A stretch of DNA of 64,000 nucleotides from Hormiphora californensis (Eukaryota; Ctenophora; Tentaculata; Cydippida; Pleurobrachiidae). Positions 34,754-59,434 of the stretch are shown here, piece by piece (the first letter of the stretch is position 1; each line of letters begins with the position of its first letter). The notes beneath the pieces were generated by a model. That model saw only the letters and a list, made by a program, of their open reading frames with translations. It did not search any database and was not told the origin of the DNA. The DNA is taken from contig CM035350.1 in NCBI GenBank assembly GCA_020137815.1, positions 2,532,828 to 2,596,827 on the forward strand, read 5' to 3'. Position numbers and translations under genes: made by a program.

Positions 34754-35104
34754 TCTCACAAAAGACTGCCCTCTCAAAACTGTCATGTCATGTTGATGTA
34801 GTACTATGTAGTAATAGTATCACTATCAGTGGTACTCCGTCATATTGGCCGACCGTAAATAGTAAATACCCTACATGTAAATAAAATACAATGTGTATTT
34901 GTTACCCAAACTCCAAATTGTTTCTATCCGGTTGGTCCTGGTTGATATTCAACAAGGTGGGCCAGTATAATAATATTACATACTGTGTTATACCCTACAT
35001 GTGTGGTAGTACATGACTGTGTAATACACAGTCCTGTGCTACCACACATTGGCTGAGTAGCAGCACCCCTCCAGCTCCAAGCCCAATACCACACATGCAC
35101 TGTC

Positions 35105-35170
35105 TGGCGCCGCGACCCATCTGAGCGCACTGTCGCATTTGAGAATCAAATGGGGTAAGGCGCCGCCATA
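35105..35170. repeat. Short fold-back with GGCGCCGC ends, copy 3
   Basis: TGGCGCCGCGACCC...GAGCGCACTGTCGCA...AAATGGGGTAAGGCGCCGCC. Same small family as 31660–31740. Confidence 0.65.
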
Positions 35171-35216
35171 CAGCACATGCACGTATCACCCGGACGACGT
35201 GAAATTACAACAATTC

Positions 35217-35400
35217 GAAAGATCTTTTGTAGGACGATGAAGGCTGACTCGACCTTCACCTATTCCGTTCTGGAGAAAGAACGTTCAGGCTTGGTAATTT
35301 CGCGCGGCGGTAAGGGGTAAGTATGTATAGCGTGCTAGTAGCACGGTGCTACCAATCCGGTCACTGTCCATGCCAGGCGGTGCCTTACAAAAGATCTTTC
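35217..35400. mobile_element. 184-bp MITE
   Basis: Ends GAAAGATCTTTTGTAGG and the inverse TACAAAAGATCTTTC, with ATTC on both flanks (35213–35216 and 35401–35404) as a possible 4-bp target duplication. The interior is GC-rich and non-coding. Confidence 0.55.
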
Positions 35401-35605
35401 ATTCCAATAACAAATATTTTGTAAACTGAGAAACATAAAAGAATAAATTAATTAGAATAAGAGTCTTTAAAAGGCAGCTCCCCGGCCGAAGCTGCCGGTA
35501 TTTCGTTCCCAAAAACACAGTTCATATCATATTTCCCACCCTCTCCCGAATCAGAATATTGTCTGTAGGTATACTATCCAACTGATTCTATCTCTCTATC
35601 TGCAG

Positions 35606-38067
35606 TTAGTAGATACTGGGAAGCTCCTTGATAGATTTGACACACTCCTTGTATTTGTCCTTGTACTCATCATTTTTTGTTATCAGGATCGTGGAACAGG
35701 GCCTGTGGGAATAAAGTTGTGTTAGATTGAATTGTTCTAGCAAACTATCTCTTTCTAAGGCCGCATGTCCAGACCAGTGGTAGCTAAGCTAAGCTACCAT
35801 GGTAGGATACCATGGTAGATCTACCTCTCGTTTAGACACTCACTGGCACATCTTATCTACTTCTATCACGTGGTTTACATGTGACGAAAATCAATCATCG
35901 GGGATGTCAAATTTATCATGTCCCATAAAAGTAAAATTATCTCTCTATGTCATGTGATGATAAGTTGCAATGTTAGGGACCAACTTACAAAAAAGTACCC
36001 GGGTTAGTTAACCATAAGTACTCGGGTATGTTTGTATCAAAATACGTGTGGCGGTGGCGCTTGGGTTAGTATACCCCAAACACATAAATACCCGAACTTT
36101 TTTGTAAGTTGCAATGGTAGCTTCCCAGGGGAGAAGTAAAGCTATGAGTTTATTCGTGGGTTACTCGTTACCCAAAGAAACGGCTTGGGTGGCCTAGTCA
36201 AGTTAGATCTGTTCTTGTCGAATGACGTCACACGACTCTCCCCTCTAAAGTCTAGCTAGAGCTTTACAGTTGTCAGATTCAAGAGCTATAAATTAAAGTT
36301 CAATATATCATACTACTTACTATTCAAATTGTCAGTGCTACATCACCTAGCAACTACACCTGCACGTGCAATTATTAGAGCAACTTAGAAACCTCACTCC
36401 CAGTTGCAGTTTTGGGTACTAAGGGAAATTCAATTCTGCACGTGCATTCTTTTACTTTTGTCCTGATGTCTAACTCTTCAACCCCAAGCGCTATTCGGCA
36501 ACAGTCATCTGGGTCCGGAAGATCTGCTGAGTGCTGCTGTCAGAGAGCAGGCTAGAGAATATGACAGATTACGCCAACGTGTTCAAGCGAGCCAATCAAC
36601 GACTACGGATAGCTTTACCCAACGTCGCCCAAGGGTGACTACTCCAGTCGACTATAGAAATCTCCGAATCGGCTACATAGTGGCCAAGTTTTCACGTGAT
36701 GAATTTCTGGAACAGCACTGCACCTCCATGACATTTATCTCTTAAATTCGCACCTTGACATTGTCAGGAAGCCCAGAGCGTACAACAACATGGGTAGGGA
36801 GAAAGTTAGAGATAGGCTAGGAACGGATGGTGCAGGTGATGTCAGCGTTCCCTAATCCAGCTACCATTACCCCGAAATTCGCCCGTAGGGCCAACGGGCC
36901 TACTAGTTGTAGTCTATAATATATTTATTTTTTGTCTGTCCACGACGTTCTCCAGAAAACAGGTTCATCTTCAAGAAAATTGAAAACCGTTTAACAAAAT
37001 GTCTTCTTGCACGACATGTTCTGGGTATAACCCTGGTGCTTACTTCCGCAACCCCCGTCTGACAAGTTAACCAGGGGGTGCGTTAACCCTTATAATTGAG
37101 GGTTGATTCTAGGAGGTTGGGGGTCTCTTCCCAGTCTCTTACGTGTTGGATCCAATGGCCTGTCCAAGATCCAACCGGGCTGGCACGTAACAGTAGGGAA
37201 TCTTGTTCTCCTCGCATAGCACAGGAAGATGGGAGATGACGTCTGTAAAAAAGGGTTAGCCGTTAGATAGAATCATTTAGTTTTTCAACTGCTTGCTAAA
37301 TCGATAAGAATATGACCACCCCCCCCCCCCCCGTTAGTCTTTATATTTACCAATGGGAGAGATGTCACCCGCGATGATTACAAATCCTTTCTCCCCTTTA
37401 CGAATCGCTTTTGCAACATCCTTCACTCCCCTTCGAATACATTTCGCCTGATTGGGGGATTGTAGCGGGCATGAGAATTTGAGTTATTAAATCACAGTCA
37501 GAATTTACCCCAAAATATTTTTTCTCTCGAGGTTCTGAGGGAAAAACTTAGCATTTCATAACCATTACATTACTGCATTTTAGGTATTCCTTCGCACTTA
37601 AGTGCCCTGTCAGAAAATTCCCGCAGTAGTCATGGTTCTGCGGTTATTCAAACTAATATAACTCCCGAATTAAATAGAATTCTTCTTTCTCGCGACAGTT
37701 TAGGATGACAGGTTATGTAATGATATTTTTCTCTGTTCAATGGTACAATTGCAAACTATTAATAGTTCCCCATCTGTCAATATTTAGTCCCCGTATCATC
37801 AACATGTAGTACATAGTTCATTGTCAGATAGGGGCGACATGACGCGGCAAGGTTTGCACAATAATTAATTAATTCTTAGCTAAGACGGGGATAAACAGGA
37901 AAATAGCTTACCTTGGAGGAAGATTTAGCAACCTTGAACAACTTCTTTCCCAGTTTCTTGGGAGCAAGAGGACGGGCAATAGGGATGGTTAAGGAGCATT
38001 TAGCATCATAATCGTCTGGGGTGATTGAGGAAGCTCCCTCCGTAGTTACACCTTCAGCAGCTACCAT
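35606..38067 (-). CDS. NHP2: H/ACA ribonucleoprotein subunit NHP2
   Basis: Four exons on the minus strand (37912–38067, 37351–37447, 37143–37242, 35606–35702) give 149 residues, close to the family's ~150. NHP2 is an L7Ae-type RNA-binding protein of H/ACA snoRNPs, needed for pseudouridylation of rRNA and, in many animals, for telomerase RNA. Recognisable blocks: IPIARPLAPKKLGKKLFKVA, IRRGVKDVAKAIRKGEKGFV, IIAGDISPIDVISHLPVLCE, IPYCYVPARLDLGQAIGSN and CSTILITKNDEY. All junctions are in phase with GT–AG borders. Introns are large for this locus. The first contains a long gap without genes, and the last (35703–37142) carries a short sequence near 36840–36913 repeated inverted at about 40010–40088. 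A 1.4-kb palindromic element sits 165 bp upstream of the start codon. Confidence 0.93.
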
Positions 38068-38232
38068 GCTAGAAGAAGGTACTTAAAATAATGGTTGAGA
38101 GGTATTTGAGAGGTATTTGAGAGGTATTTGGGAGGTATTTGGGTTATCTTTTGGGAAAGAGAAAGGAATTGTAAGACGTAGAAGAGTAGAATTTAAAGAG
38201 GGGGAAGCATTCCAATATTCTCTACGTGTTAA

Positions 38233-39623
38233 GGGTACGCTAACCAAAATTTTTTTTCGAGTGCAGGGAAATCTCTCACCGTAGGGTTGTAGGCCATGCC
38301 AAGGAGACCTCAAATATGCAATTTGAGCTCTCAAGTCGAATTCATATTTTTGCTACAGCTGCTTGAAAAATGAACTGAAAATAAGCTTTTGGCATCTCAA
38401 AAAATTTTTTTCAAAGATAGGAGCATGAAAATTTGGGGATTTGAAGAGGACATGAAGGTGAATAACCACAAAAATTTTTTTTGCAATCCGAGCTGATTTC
38501 TGGTCCTGAGATGGATTTCTTTTTTTCCACTTTAACGCCCTATTTGGCAAAGTTCCGAAAACATGTGAAAGCTGTAAATTGGTGAAAAGTTGCGTCTAAC
38601 AATTATCTAAGTGGCCATAAATTTTGGGCGTGTCCTTATTTGAGATAAGCTGTACGGAGTTTTTTTTGTGAAAGCCGTCATTTCAGAAATAAATAAATTC
38701 CCTGTATCTCAAAAACGGCTGATCGTAGAGACCTGAGACTATGCTTAAACGATTCAGAAGGTCCGATTTTGGGGGGGGTCTTCTGAGAGACATTTTGCTC
38801 CTACTTCAACCGTTTTTGCTGTAATTGCGAAAAACAAATTCTATGAAAAGGGCAAAAGCCAAACTCCAATATCCTGTAATTAGGGAATTTTAGCTAAGGA
38901 AGGACCGAAACTATGGAAAACTGTTTAACAAGCTAATTCCTTCACTATTTGGTCCATATGGGTCCCTATAATCATCAAAAACAAAATCACAAAAAATCCA
39001 CGATGGCGAAGATGGGTTATTGTTTTTCGCAATTACAGCAAAAACGGTTGAAGTAGGAGCAAAATGTCTCTCAGAAGACCCCCCCAAAATCGGACCTTCT
39101 GAATCGTTTAAGCATAGTCTCAGGTCTCTACGATCAGCCGTTTTTGAGATACAGGGAATTTATTTATTACTGAAATGACGGCTTTCACAAAAAAAACTCC
39201 GTACAGCTTATCTCAAATAAGGACACGCCCAAAATTTATGGCCACTTAGGTAATCGTTAGACGCAACTTTTCACCAATTTACAGCTTTCACATGTTTTCG
39301 GAACTTTGCCAAATAGGGCGTTAAAGTGGAAAAAAAGAAATCCATCTCAGGACCGGAAATTAGCTCGAATTGCAAAAAAAAATTTTGTGGTTATTCACCT
39401 TCATGTCCTCTTCAAATCCCCAAATTTTCATGCTCCTATCTTTGAAAAAAATTTTTTGAGATGCCAAAAACTTATTTTCAGTTCATTTTTCAAGCAGCTG
39501 TAGCAAAAATATGAATTCGACTTGAGAGCTCAAATTGCATATTTGAGGTCTCCTTGGCATGGCCTACAACCCTACGGTGAGAGATTTCCCTGCACTCGAA
39601 AAAAAATTTTGGTTAGCGTACCC
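38233..39623. mobile_element. 1,391-bp palindromic element flanked by TTAA, copy 1
   Basis: Ends GGGTACGCTAACCAAAA and the inverse. TTAA at 38229–38232 and 39624–39627. The arms pair for about 650 bp each around a short unpaired centre near 38880–39030. A 65-codon frame (MPNRALKWKKRNPS...) in the arm is just part of the repeat, with no known domain. Copy 2 is at 49008–50398 and has the same length. It is inserted close to the NHP2 promoter. Confidence 0.9.
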
Positions 39624-39627
39624 TTAA

Positions 39628-41056
39628 ATGCACGAGAAAGAATTGTTGAAAAGATGGGGGGGGGTTAAGATTGATTCTTTTCCAGCCAGTTAATAAATTA
39701 AAGAACAACCCATACAATTCAACTCTCTCGATTCAAGATCTAGCTACCTCATTCATCACACCATTACCATGTAGTTGCGTAATTAATCATACATTCATAC
39801 TACAGTCCATGTTATATTGTCAACACACATACAAGCATTCGCAGGGACTGCAGTAGTCCCCTCTCTATCTTGTTAATAAAACGAGACACTTTTACCACTG
39901 TTAACGACATCACTCTATAACCTGAATAATGAGTTCAGAGCAAGTCCAGAGAGACATGCTCGGAGCTATACCACTAAGCTACCAAACCCTACTCTATAAC
40001 CATTATAAAGTACTAGTAAACCCGTTCGCCCTACGGGCGAATTTCGGGGAAATGGTATTGGTAGCTGGATTAGGGAACACTGACATCATCAGTCTAACTA
40101 ATGACATGCACTATCCCATCTTAAGTAACGGTACCGTAGAAGGAGCTCAGGCGGGATCGCTGCGAGTTTCTGGTTTCAGAACGTCAGATGATGATCCGGC
40201 GATCAAAGTTATAAAAGAACTTACTATTTCGTCTGCTTGCAGTATTCATCTGCCTTAATCTCTGAGATTGATCATCGGTTCTGTTTAACCTCAAACGTCT
40301 TGTTCGTTCTCTCTGCACTTCTTTTGGTGTTGCTGCATTTAACCCCTCAGTGTATGGAAAGGTAGAGAATGGCGGTGAGATCTTGCGTGAATAACTCCAA
40401 TTGTCGCTGTCGTATATCAACAGTTGTTGAAGAGAGCATATTAGCTGGAACAGTGACACAAAACAAAATCAGATGCACGTGCACGTGCAGTAAAGTAGCA
40501 ACCAGGCTCCGACTCCTGGCCCCACTCCAGTAATACTCCACAGTCCACCTCTAAACCTGCACGTGCTAAATGCCATATAAGGTAAAAAACGTCACACAGG
40601 ATTTCCCTATTTGCTTTAATAATAGTATGATTCATCTGACATCTTGTAAGTTACAACGTGTAATGCTGCATTTTCGGAACGTGTTCGTCTAGTCATCGCG
40701 CGTCGCGGGCTGCCCCGCCAGCCCTCCAAACTCGGGTGAACAAGCTAACAATAGTTCAATTACATGTGCACGATGTAGTATATCGCATGTAATTTCACTA
40801 TTGTTAGCTTGTTCACCTGGGTTTGGAGGGCTGGCGGGGCAGCCCGCGACGCGCAATGACTAGACGAACACGTTCCGAGAAAGGAGCATAACCCTCCATT
40901 CCTTTTGTGATGAAACAGTGTCAAGGCGAGCTGCTCTTATTCACTCAATTTAGCAACTAAAGCTTAGCTATTTAACAATTCCCCTTATCTCAGACATTTC
41001 AAGCTATCAAGTTACTCAATTAGCCATTTTATAGTGCTCTTCCTCTCTGATCAGGT
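39628..41056. other. Region between NHP2 and the end of DDX24
   Basis: No gene accepted. The open frame at 39929–40258 overlaps an inverted copy of sequence from about 36840 and has no known domain. The stretch contains the GC-rich palindrome at 40674–40878. Confidence 0.5.
40674..40878. repeat. GC-rich palindromic MITE-like repeat
   Basis: Arms of about 85 bp begin TCGGAACGTGTTCGTCTAGT and hold GCGCGTCGCGGGCTGCCCCG. The centre is near 40775. Only a couple of mismatches. No clear target duplication. Confidence 0.8.
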
Positions 41057-53909
<12,853 letters not shown>

Positions 53910-54105
53910 GACTACAACTAGAAAATAGGGGGAGATTTTATTGAGAGGTAATTCTTGGAATGGTGGTGGTTCTGGGAAATTGGCCTTCAAGGGAATGAAA
54001 ATGTGACAGTTTCAACTTAACCCAGCTGGGGGGGAGGGGCAGCTGTCATGTAATGAGGGTAGAATAAAACTACGTTATTTAGATGTGATAAAAACAGTTT
54101 AGAAT

Positions 54106-55017
54106 TTAAGCGACAAGAGCAGAAGCGGTGGCACTCTCATATTTCCAGTTGGGGGGAAGGACCGACTTGGTCTTGTAGTACCGGGCTAGTTTATGGATTC
54201 GGCTCTCAATCAGAATCAGCCTGTATTTGGAGTCCTTGTCCTGTCTGTTCTTCTCCAGATGTTTCCTGATCGCCACGGCCTTCTTGATCAGATGGTAGAG
54301 GTCCTCTGGTATCTTACTGGCGAGCCCCTTAGCACGGAGGATCCTGAGAATCTTGGTGCCAGTGACGTGTCGGACCTGGTTGACACCGTGGGAATCCCGG
54401 AGGATGACGCCAATTTGAGAGGGGGTCAGTCCCTTCTTAGACAACTTGTAGATCATTTCCTTTACCTCATCTCCAGTCAACTTCTGCCACTGTGGGAGGG
54501 GGAGATTAGAATGTTATTGAAGCAGTGAACTGGGAAAATGTAGATTGGTATTACCACAGCGATCATAGCTGGGAGGGAGCTGCTAAGTGGAGCCCCAAAT
54601 TAGGTAGATATATCCAAACAGGTGATGTGATATTATTACCGGCTGTTATCCAATTGCAGATCTGAGACCCGCGGGGAAGAGATTCTGAAAGGAGAGAGAG
54701 GAAGGGGGAAGGGAAGCAGGGACCTGCTCTCTCCCATTACCCACCAATAGAACAAAGCAGAGCAACAATAATGGGCTCAACTCGGGACTTTGGGTTCCCC
54801 AATTTATAGGGTTAGAGAGACAGATGAATGAGAGTGGATGCTGGGACACAAAAGAACAGACGGGAGATAATACCCAAACTACACCTTGTAGTATTTGGGC
54901 AGCATGCAAATAATAAACAGCCCCAAACAGTATCATTCTACTCACGTTGGGCACGTTCCGCTTGTAGGGGAGGGCAGACTGGGCAATACCCTTTCCTGGG
55001 GTGTGCATACGAACCAT
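54106..55017 (-). CDS. RPS13: 40S ribosomal protein S13 (uS15), copy 1
   Basis: Two exons (54946–55017 and 54106–54489) with a 456-nt intron give 151 residues, the family's exact length. RPS13/uS15 binds 18S rRNA in the small subunit. Blocks: [89 protein letters not shown] and [16 protein letters not shown]. It is one of three tandem copies about 1.18 kb apart. Copies 1 and 2 share intron and flanks almost completely. The residues before the intron are KRNVPN. Just upstream of the start lies a pyrimidine-rich leader on the coding strand. I looked for a box C/D snoRNA in the intron, as in vertebrate RPS13, and did not find one with confidence. Confidence 0.97.
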
Positions 55018-55287
55018 GTTGGCTGCTAGAGAGTCTTGCTAAATAGGAAGAGAGTTAGATAGTAGAGTGGAAGTGTGGGATTATGTCATTGGGGGAAGTT
55101 GTCAGGTAGGAAGAGAGAAGTGGGTAATACCACCCACTGGGTAGTTATATGAACGGGTTATGCGTTCAACTTGTCTCTCAAGCATAAATTAGTGTACACG
55201 TGGGTCGTGGCAGTTAGGTAGTCATAATGAGGGTAGAATAAAACTACGTTATTTAGATGTGATAAAAACAGCCCATCAGTTTAGAAC

Positions 55288-56202
55288 TTAAGCGACAAGA
55301 GCAGAAGCGGTGGCACTCTCGTATTTCCAGTTAGGGGGAAGGACCGACTTGGTCTTGTAGTACCGGGCTAGTTTATGGATTCGGCTCTCGATCAGAATCA
55401 GCCTGTATTTGGAGTCCTTGTCCTGTCTGTTCTTCTCCAGGTGTTTCCTGATGGCCACGGCCTTCTTGATCAGATGGTAGAGGTCCTCTGGTATCTTACT
55501 GGCGAGCCCCTTAGCACGGAGGATCCTGAGAATCTTGGTTCCGGTGACGTGTCGGACCTGGTTGACACCGTGGGAATCCCGGAGGATGACGCCAATTTGA
55601 GAGGGGGTGAGTCCCTTCTTAGACAACTTGTAGATCATTTCCTTTACCTCATCTCCAGTCAACTTCTGCCACTGTGGGAGGGGGAGATTAGAATGTTATT
55701 GAAGCAGTGAACTGGGAAAATGTAGATTGGTATTAACCACAGCGATCATAGCTGGGAGGGAGCTGCTAAGTGGAGCCCCAATTAGGTAGATATATCCAAA
55801 CATGTGTCAGGTGATGTGATATTATTACCGGCTGTTATCCAATTGCAGATCTGAGACCCGCGGGGAAGAGATTCTGAAAGGAGAGAGAGGAAGGGGGAAG
55901 GGAAGCAGGGACCTGCTCTCTCCCATTACCCACCAATAGAACAAAGCAGAGCAACAATAATGGGCTCAACTCGGGACTTTGGGTTCCCCAATTTATAGGG
56001 TTAGAGAGATGAATGGGAGTAGATGCTGGGACATAAAAGAACAGACGGGAGATAATACCCAAACTACACCTTGTAGTATTTGGGCAGCATGCAAATAATA
56101 AACAGCCCCAAACAGTATCATTCTACTCACGTTGGGCACGTTCCGCTTGTAGGGGAGGGCAGACTGGGCAATACCCTTTCCTGGGGTGTGCATACGAACC
56201 AT
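55288..56202 (-). CDS. RPS13: 40S ribosomal protein S13 (uS15), copy 2
   Basis: Two exons (56131–56202 and 55288–55671) around a 459-nt intron. The predicted protein is identical to copy 1. Intron and 3' flank differ from copy 1 by a few substitutions and small indels, so the duplication is recent or kept uniform by gene conversion. The 3' flank is closer to copy 3 than to copy 1 (shared CCCATCAG insertion before the stop). Confidence 0.97.
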
Positions 56203-56472
56203 GTTGGCTGCTAGAGAGTCTTGCTAAATAGGAAGAGAGTTAGATAGTAGAGTGGAAGTGTGGGATTATGTCATTGGGGGAAGTTGTCAGGTAGGAAGAG
56301 AGAAGTGGGTAATACCACCCACTGGGTAGTTATATGAACGGGTTATGCGTTCAACTTGTCTCTCAAGCATAAATTAGTGTACACGTGGGTCGTGGCAGTT
56401 AGGTAGTCATAATGAGGGTAGAATAAAACTACGTTATTTAGATGTGATAAAAACAGCCCATCAGTTTAGAAC

Positions 56473-56928
56473 TTAAGCGACAAGAGCAGAAGCGGTGGCA
56501 CTCTCGTATTTCCAGTTAGGGGGAAGGACCGACTTGGTCTTGTAGTACCGGGCTAGTTTATGGATTCGGCTCTCGATCAGAATCAGCCTGTATTTGGAGT
56601 CCTTGTCCTGTCTGTTCTTCTCCAGGTGTTTCCTGATGGCCACGGCCTTCTTGATCAGATGGTAGAGGTCCTCTGGTATCTTACTGGCGAGCCCCTTAGC
56701 ACGGAGGATCCTGAGAATCTTGGTTCCGGTGACGTGTCGGACCTGGTTGACACCGTGGGAATCCCGGAGGATGACGCCAATTTGAGAGGGGGTGAGTCCC
56801 TTCTTAGACAACTTGTAGATCATTTCCTTTACCTCATCTCCAGTCAACTTCTGCCAGTTGGGCACGCTCCGCTTGTAGGGGAGGGCAGACTGGGCAATAC
56901 CCTTTCCTGGGGTGTGCATACGAACCAT
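56473..56928 (-). CDS. RPS13: 40S ribosomal protein S13 (uS15), intronless copy 3
   Basis: One uninterrupted 151-codon frame. The sequence continues directly from KRSVPN to WQKLTGDEV at the exact place where copies 1 and 2 have an intron. The protein differs from them at one position (Ser for Asn in KRSVPN, the residue usual in the family). The 3' flank matches the tandem unit, but the 5' side beyond about 56965 is unrelated to copies 1 and 2, so it carries its own upstream region. Precise intron loss suggests gene conversion by a cDNA. A collapsed or chimeric assembly is the alternative. The GC-rich stretch at 57030–57250 upstream may hold the promoter. Confidence 0.95.
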   Translation of the reverse strand: MVRMHTPGKGIAQSALPYKRSVPNWQKLTGDEVKEMIYKLSKKGLTPSQIGVILRDSHGVNQVRHVTGTKILRILRAKGLASKIPEDLYHLIKKAVAIRKHLEKNRQDKDSKYRLILIESRIHKLARYYKTKSVLPPNWKYESATASALVA

Positions 56929-57258
56929 GTTGGCTGCTAGAGAGTCTTGCTAAATAGGAAGAGAGGGTGGGTTAGATCAGATCGATGGGATAGTCTTGTT
57001 GGGGGTGAGGGGGGATGGAAAACCGGAAAACTGAAGTCCAGATCTGGACAGGTCAGAGGTGGCCGCGCGCGCGGGCTAAAAATTTTCGGAGCGCCAACAG
57101 CGCGACTTTCTCTAGCAAGGAAGAGTAGAAAACTAGCAATAGCGGAGTCTCCCCGCAGTGTCCTGCTTTTTGGGCAGGCCGTTGCACTTGGTATCCAAGA
57201 CACCTTCGCGCGCCGGCAAGGGAGGGGTAACTTCGTTACCAACCGTTGCACTTCGTAG

Positions 57259-57742
57259 GCCGCAAAGGACCTGATTCAGTGTCGAAAAAGTGTACAGTGG
57301 AGAATGATATTGGTGCAAGGAGTAGGGGAAAGGTAGTTTGGGGGAAGGTATTCGAAGGGAGAAAGGTTTGTTACATTTCAACAGTTTGAACACAGTTGTT
57401 TCAGTTTAAACAATACCACAAGCTAAGGGGTCACAAGAGAAATTGTTCGATAGAAAGTATACTAACATAAGAAAAAACATATTAAACCTCTGAACTTTGT
57501 CCAGAGTTCATATATTATAGAAACTTTTAACTTGGTAAGACTCGACTAATCGAGTAGTCTTATGACTATAATCATAAATGACAATATCATCATCATAATA
57601 ATTACTAACACACTGCACTCTGCAGCCCATGGGGCGCATTCACAAATCCAGATATAAGCAGATATATATACAGACACTAGGGAATCAAAAATATGTTTTA
57701 TAGTTTTATATTTACTGCTTAGGGGTCCAGTTAATATCGTGT
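57259..57742. other. Intergenic region between RPS13 and CISD
   Basis: AT-rich, no gene recognised. A short hairpin around GACTCGACTAATCGAGTAGTC lies near 57540–57565. Confidence 0.5.
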
Positions 57743-59212
57743 TTATTCCTTCTTGATTAGCATGGGGCCAAGGTTGTCACCAGTAGCAACATTGTGAGCG
57801 TTATGGGATCCATCGCAGTAGGGGAACTGAAGAGGGGAGAGAGATGGGGGGTTAGAATACGTTCACTGGAGAGGGGGAGAGAGATGGGGGTTAGAATACG
57901 TTCACTGGAGAGGGGGAGAGAGAGATGGGGGGTTAGAATATGTTTACTGAAGAGGGGAGAGAGATGGGGGTTAGAATACGTTCACTGGAGAGGGGGAGAG
58001 AGATGGGGGGTTAGAATATGTTTACTGAAGAGGGGGAGAGAGAAAGAAAGAGAGAGAGGGAGAGGGTTGGTTGATTGGATAGGGGAACCGAATGAGGATG
58101 ACTGAGTTTCTAGTGAGAGAGGAACTGAAAGAAAGGAGTGCATTGTTAATTGTAGATGCTATTGGTATTGCCTAACCGCCCTAACTAAATGAATAACTGA
58201 TTTCAGTCAGTCCAACCTTCATCAGCTCCCTTTCTGTTCCCAACCAGCCTCCTCATCTTCATCATCCTCACTTTCATCATCAGATGATGAGATGTAATAC
58301 ATCTGATCACCATCCGGTAACGGCACAAAGTCCTTTCTAAAGGGGTGGTCGCGGCTCACAGACCAATTTTCATCAGGAATCCCGTAATAAGAATCTGATT
58401 CTCCCGATTCATCTGCGGAACTGTTATCCCCGTCTAGCTCATCAGGACTTCCTTTATCAGCTGGCTCCTCAGGAGTTCCTTCATTAGCTGGTTCTTTATC
58501 CAGTTCATCAGGGATAACAGTATTCTCCTCACAAGTGCTGCTCAGTGCCTGGCATGGTTGAGTTGTGTATGCCATGACTAGTGATTAGTGAGAGTTCAGA
58601 GTTGGGCGAACAAAACTAAATTCGAGTCCATAGTTGTTTGTTTGATAGAGAGGCGGAGAATTGAGATGTGGTGTTTCCGTGTGCGTGTGTAATCAGGAAA
58701 CAGGGACAAGAAAGGGAGCTAAGGCAGTGGTGGGAAGAAGAGTAAGGGGAGAGGGGTAAGGAGGGGTGGCAAGAGAGGGCCGTGGCTGTAAACTTACTTT
58801 CTTAGATTTCCAGCACCGGCAAATGGCATTTGTTCCACTCTTCAGGTCTTCAATGTCACAAACGTTAACGACCTGGCGGGGATCTAGGTTTTAGTACATG
58901 GGAGTATTTAAGAATGCTTCAAGGACGAAACTAATTACACGGTCCTCAGCATGCTGGTGCACCATGTCTACACTAAACAGGGTGTAAGATATTCATCCCA
59001 GGTCATGTCGAGGGATGGGGCCATTCCAAATAGCAATTCATACTACAGAGTCAGATTAACGATATCTATACTCTTACCTTTGGTTTCTCTTTCTCATGGT
59101 CAGTGTTGATAATGACAGCGTTAGCACGAGACACCATGAAGTAGGACACCGCCGCTCCAAAGAGGGCCGAGGCGGCACATAGAGCCAGTGTAGTGACATC
59201 CAACTTCTCCAT
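57743..59212 (-). CDS. CISD: CISD (mitoNEET/NAF-1 family) 2Fe-2S outer-membrane protein
   Basis: Three minus-strand exons (59078–59212, 58798–58872, 57743–57826) give about 97 residues. CISD proteins are anchored in the mitochondrial outer membrane or ER by one N-terminal helix and carry a redox-active 2Fe-2S cluster. Visible: hydrophobic segment [20 protein letters not shown], then [13 protein letters not shown] and [20 protein letters not shown], the CDGSH signature with its three Cys and one His ligand, ending [10 protein letters not shown]. The length is slightly below vertebrate CISD1 (about 108). I cannot separate CISD1 from CISD2. The last intron (57827–58797) contains a minisatellite and a separate acidic open frame on the same strand. 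Confidence 0.92.
57828..58050 (+). repeat. Minisatellite of ~40-bp units in a CISD intron
   Basis: About five copies of a unit reading GAGAGGGGGAGAGAGATGGG, then GGTTAGAATACGTTCACTG. It starts right at the acceptor of the last CISD exon, so on the transcribed strand it supplies a long pyrimidine-rich tract. Confidence 0.8.
58222..58575 (-). CDS. Acidic low-complexity open frame inside a CISD intron
   Basis: A 117-codon frame, not recognised. Composition is rich in Asp, Glu, Ser and Pro, with imperfect repeats ([28 protein letters not shown]) and an acidic tail [15 protein letters not shown] central patch, [20 protein letters not shown], is less repetitive. It could be a nested gene, an alternative CISD exon or chance. 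A clean codon pattern and a start shortly upstream mildly favour coding. Confidence 0.4.
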   Translation of the reverse strand: MAYTTQPCQALSSTCEENTVIPDELDKEPANEGTPEEPADKGSPDELDGDNSSADESGESDSYYGIPDENWSVSRDHPFRKDFVPLPDGDQMYYISSSDDESEDDEDEEAGWEQKGS

Positions 59213-59434
59213 TCTACATTGATGATAGGATGTTAATTGAGATTTAATTGGTCCGATCGTGTTACAACATTCAAGGGTATATATCGGTGATCACCCTAGA
59301 CCCATACTTTCGAGATCCAATACACCCAATTAGAATAAATATATACGCATAACTCTGTTTAAACTACCTAATTAAGCGATACCAAACACATTTTTATTGA
59401 TTGGATTGGCATCTCTCGGCTCTCTGATGCCAAG

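Noticed and set aside
35217-35400. U1-like snRNA (a GTAAGTAT-containing stretch)
   Set aside because: Only the short splice-complement word matches; the rest is flanked by MITE-like inverted ends.
39929-40258. 109-codon plus-strand frame
   Set aside because: Most of it overlaps a dispersed inverted repeat also found near 36840; no domain.
54490-54945. Box C/D snoRNA in the RPS13 intron
   Set aside because: Known in vertebrate RPS13 introns, but no convincing C and D boxes with paired ends were found here.
54193-56940. Plus-strand frames of 111–126 codons repeated three times
   Set aside because: Antisense shadows of the RPS13 copies.
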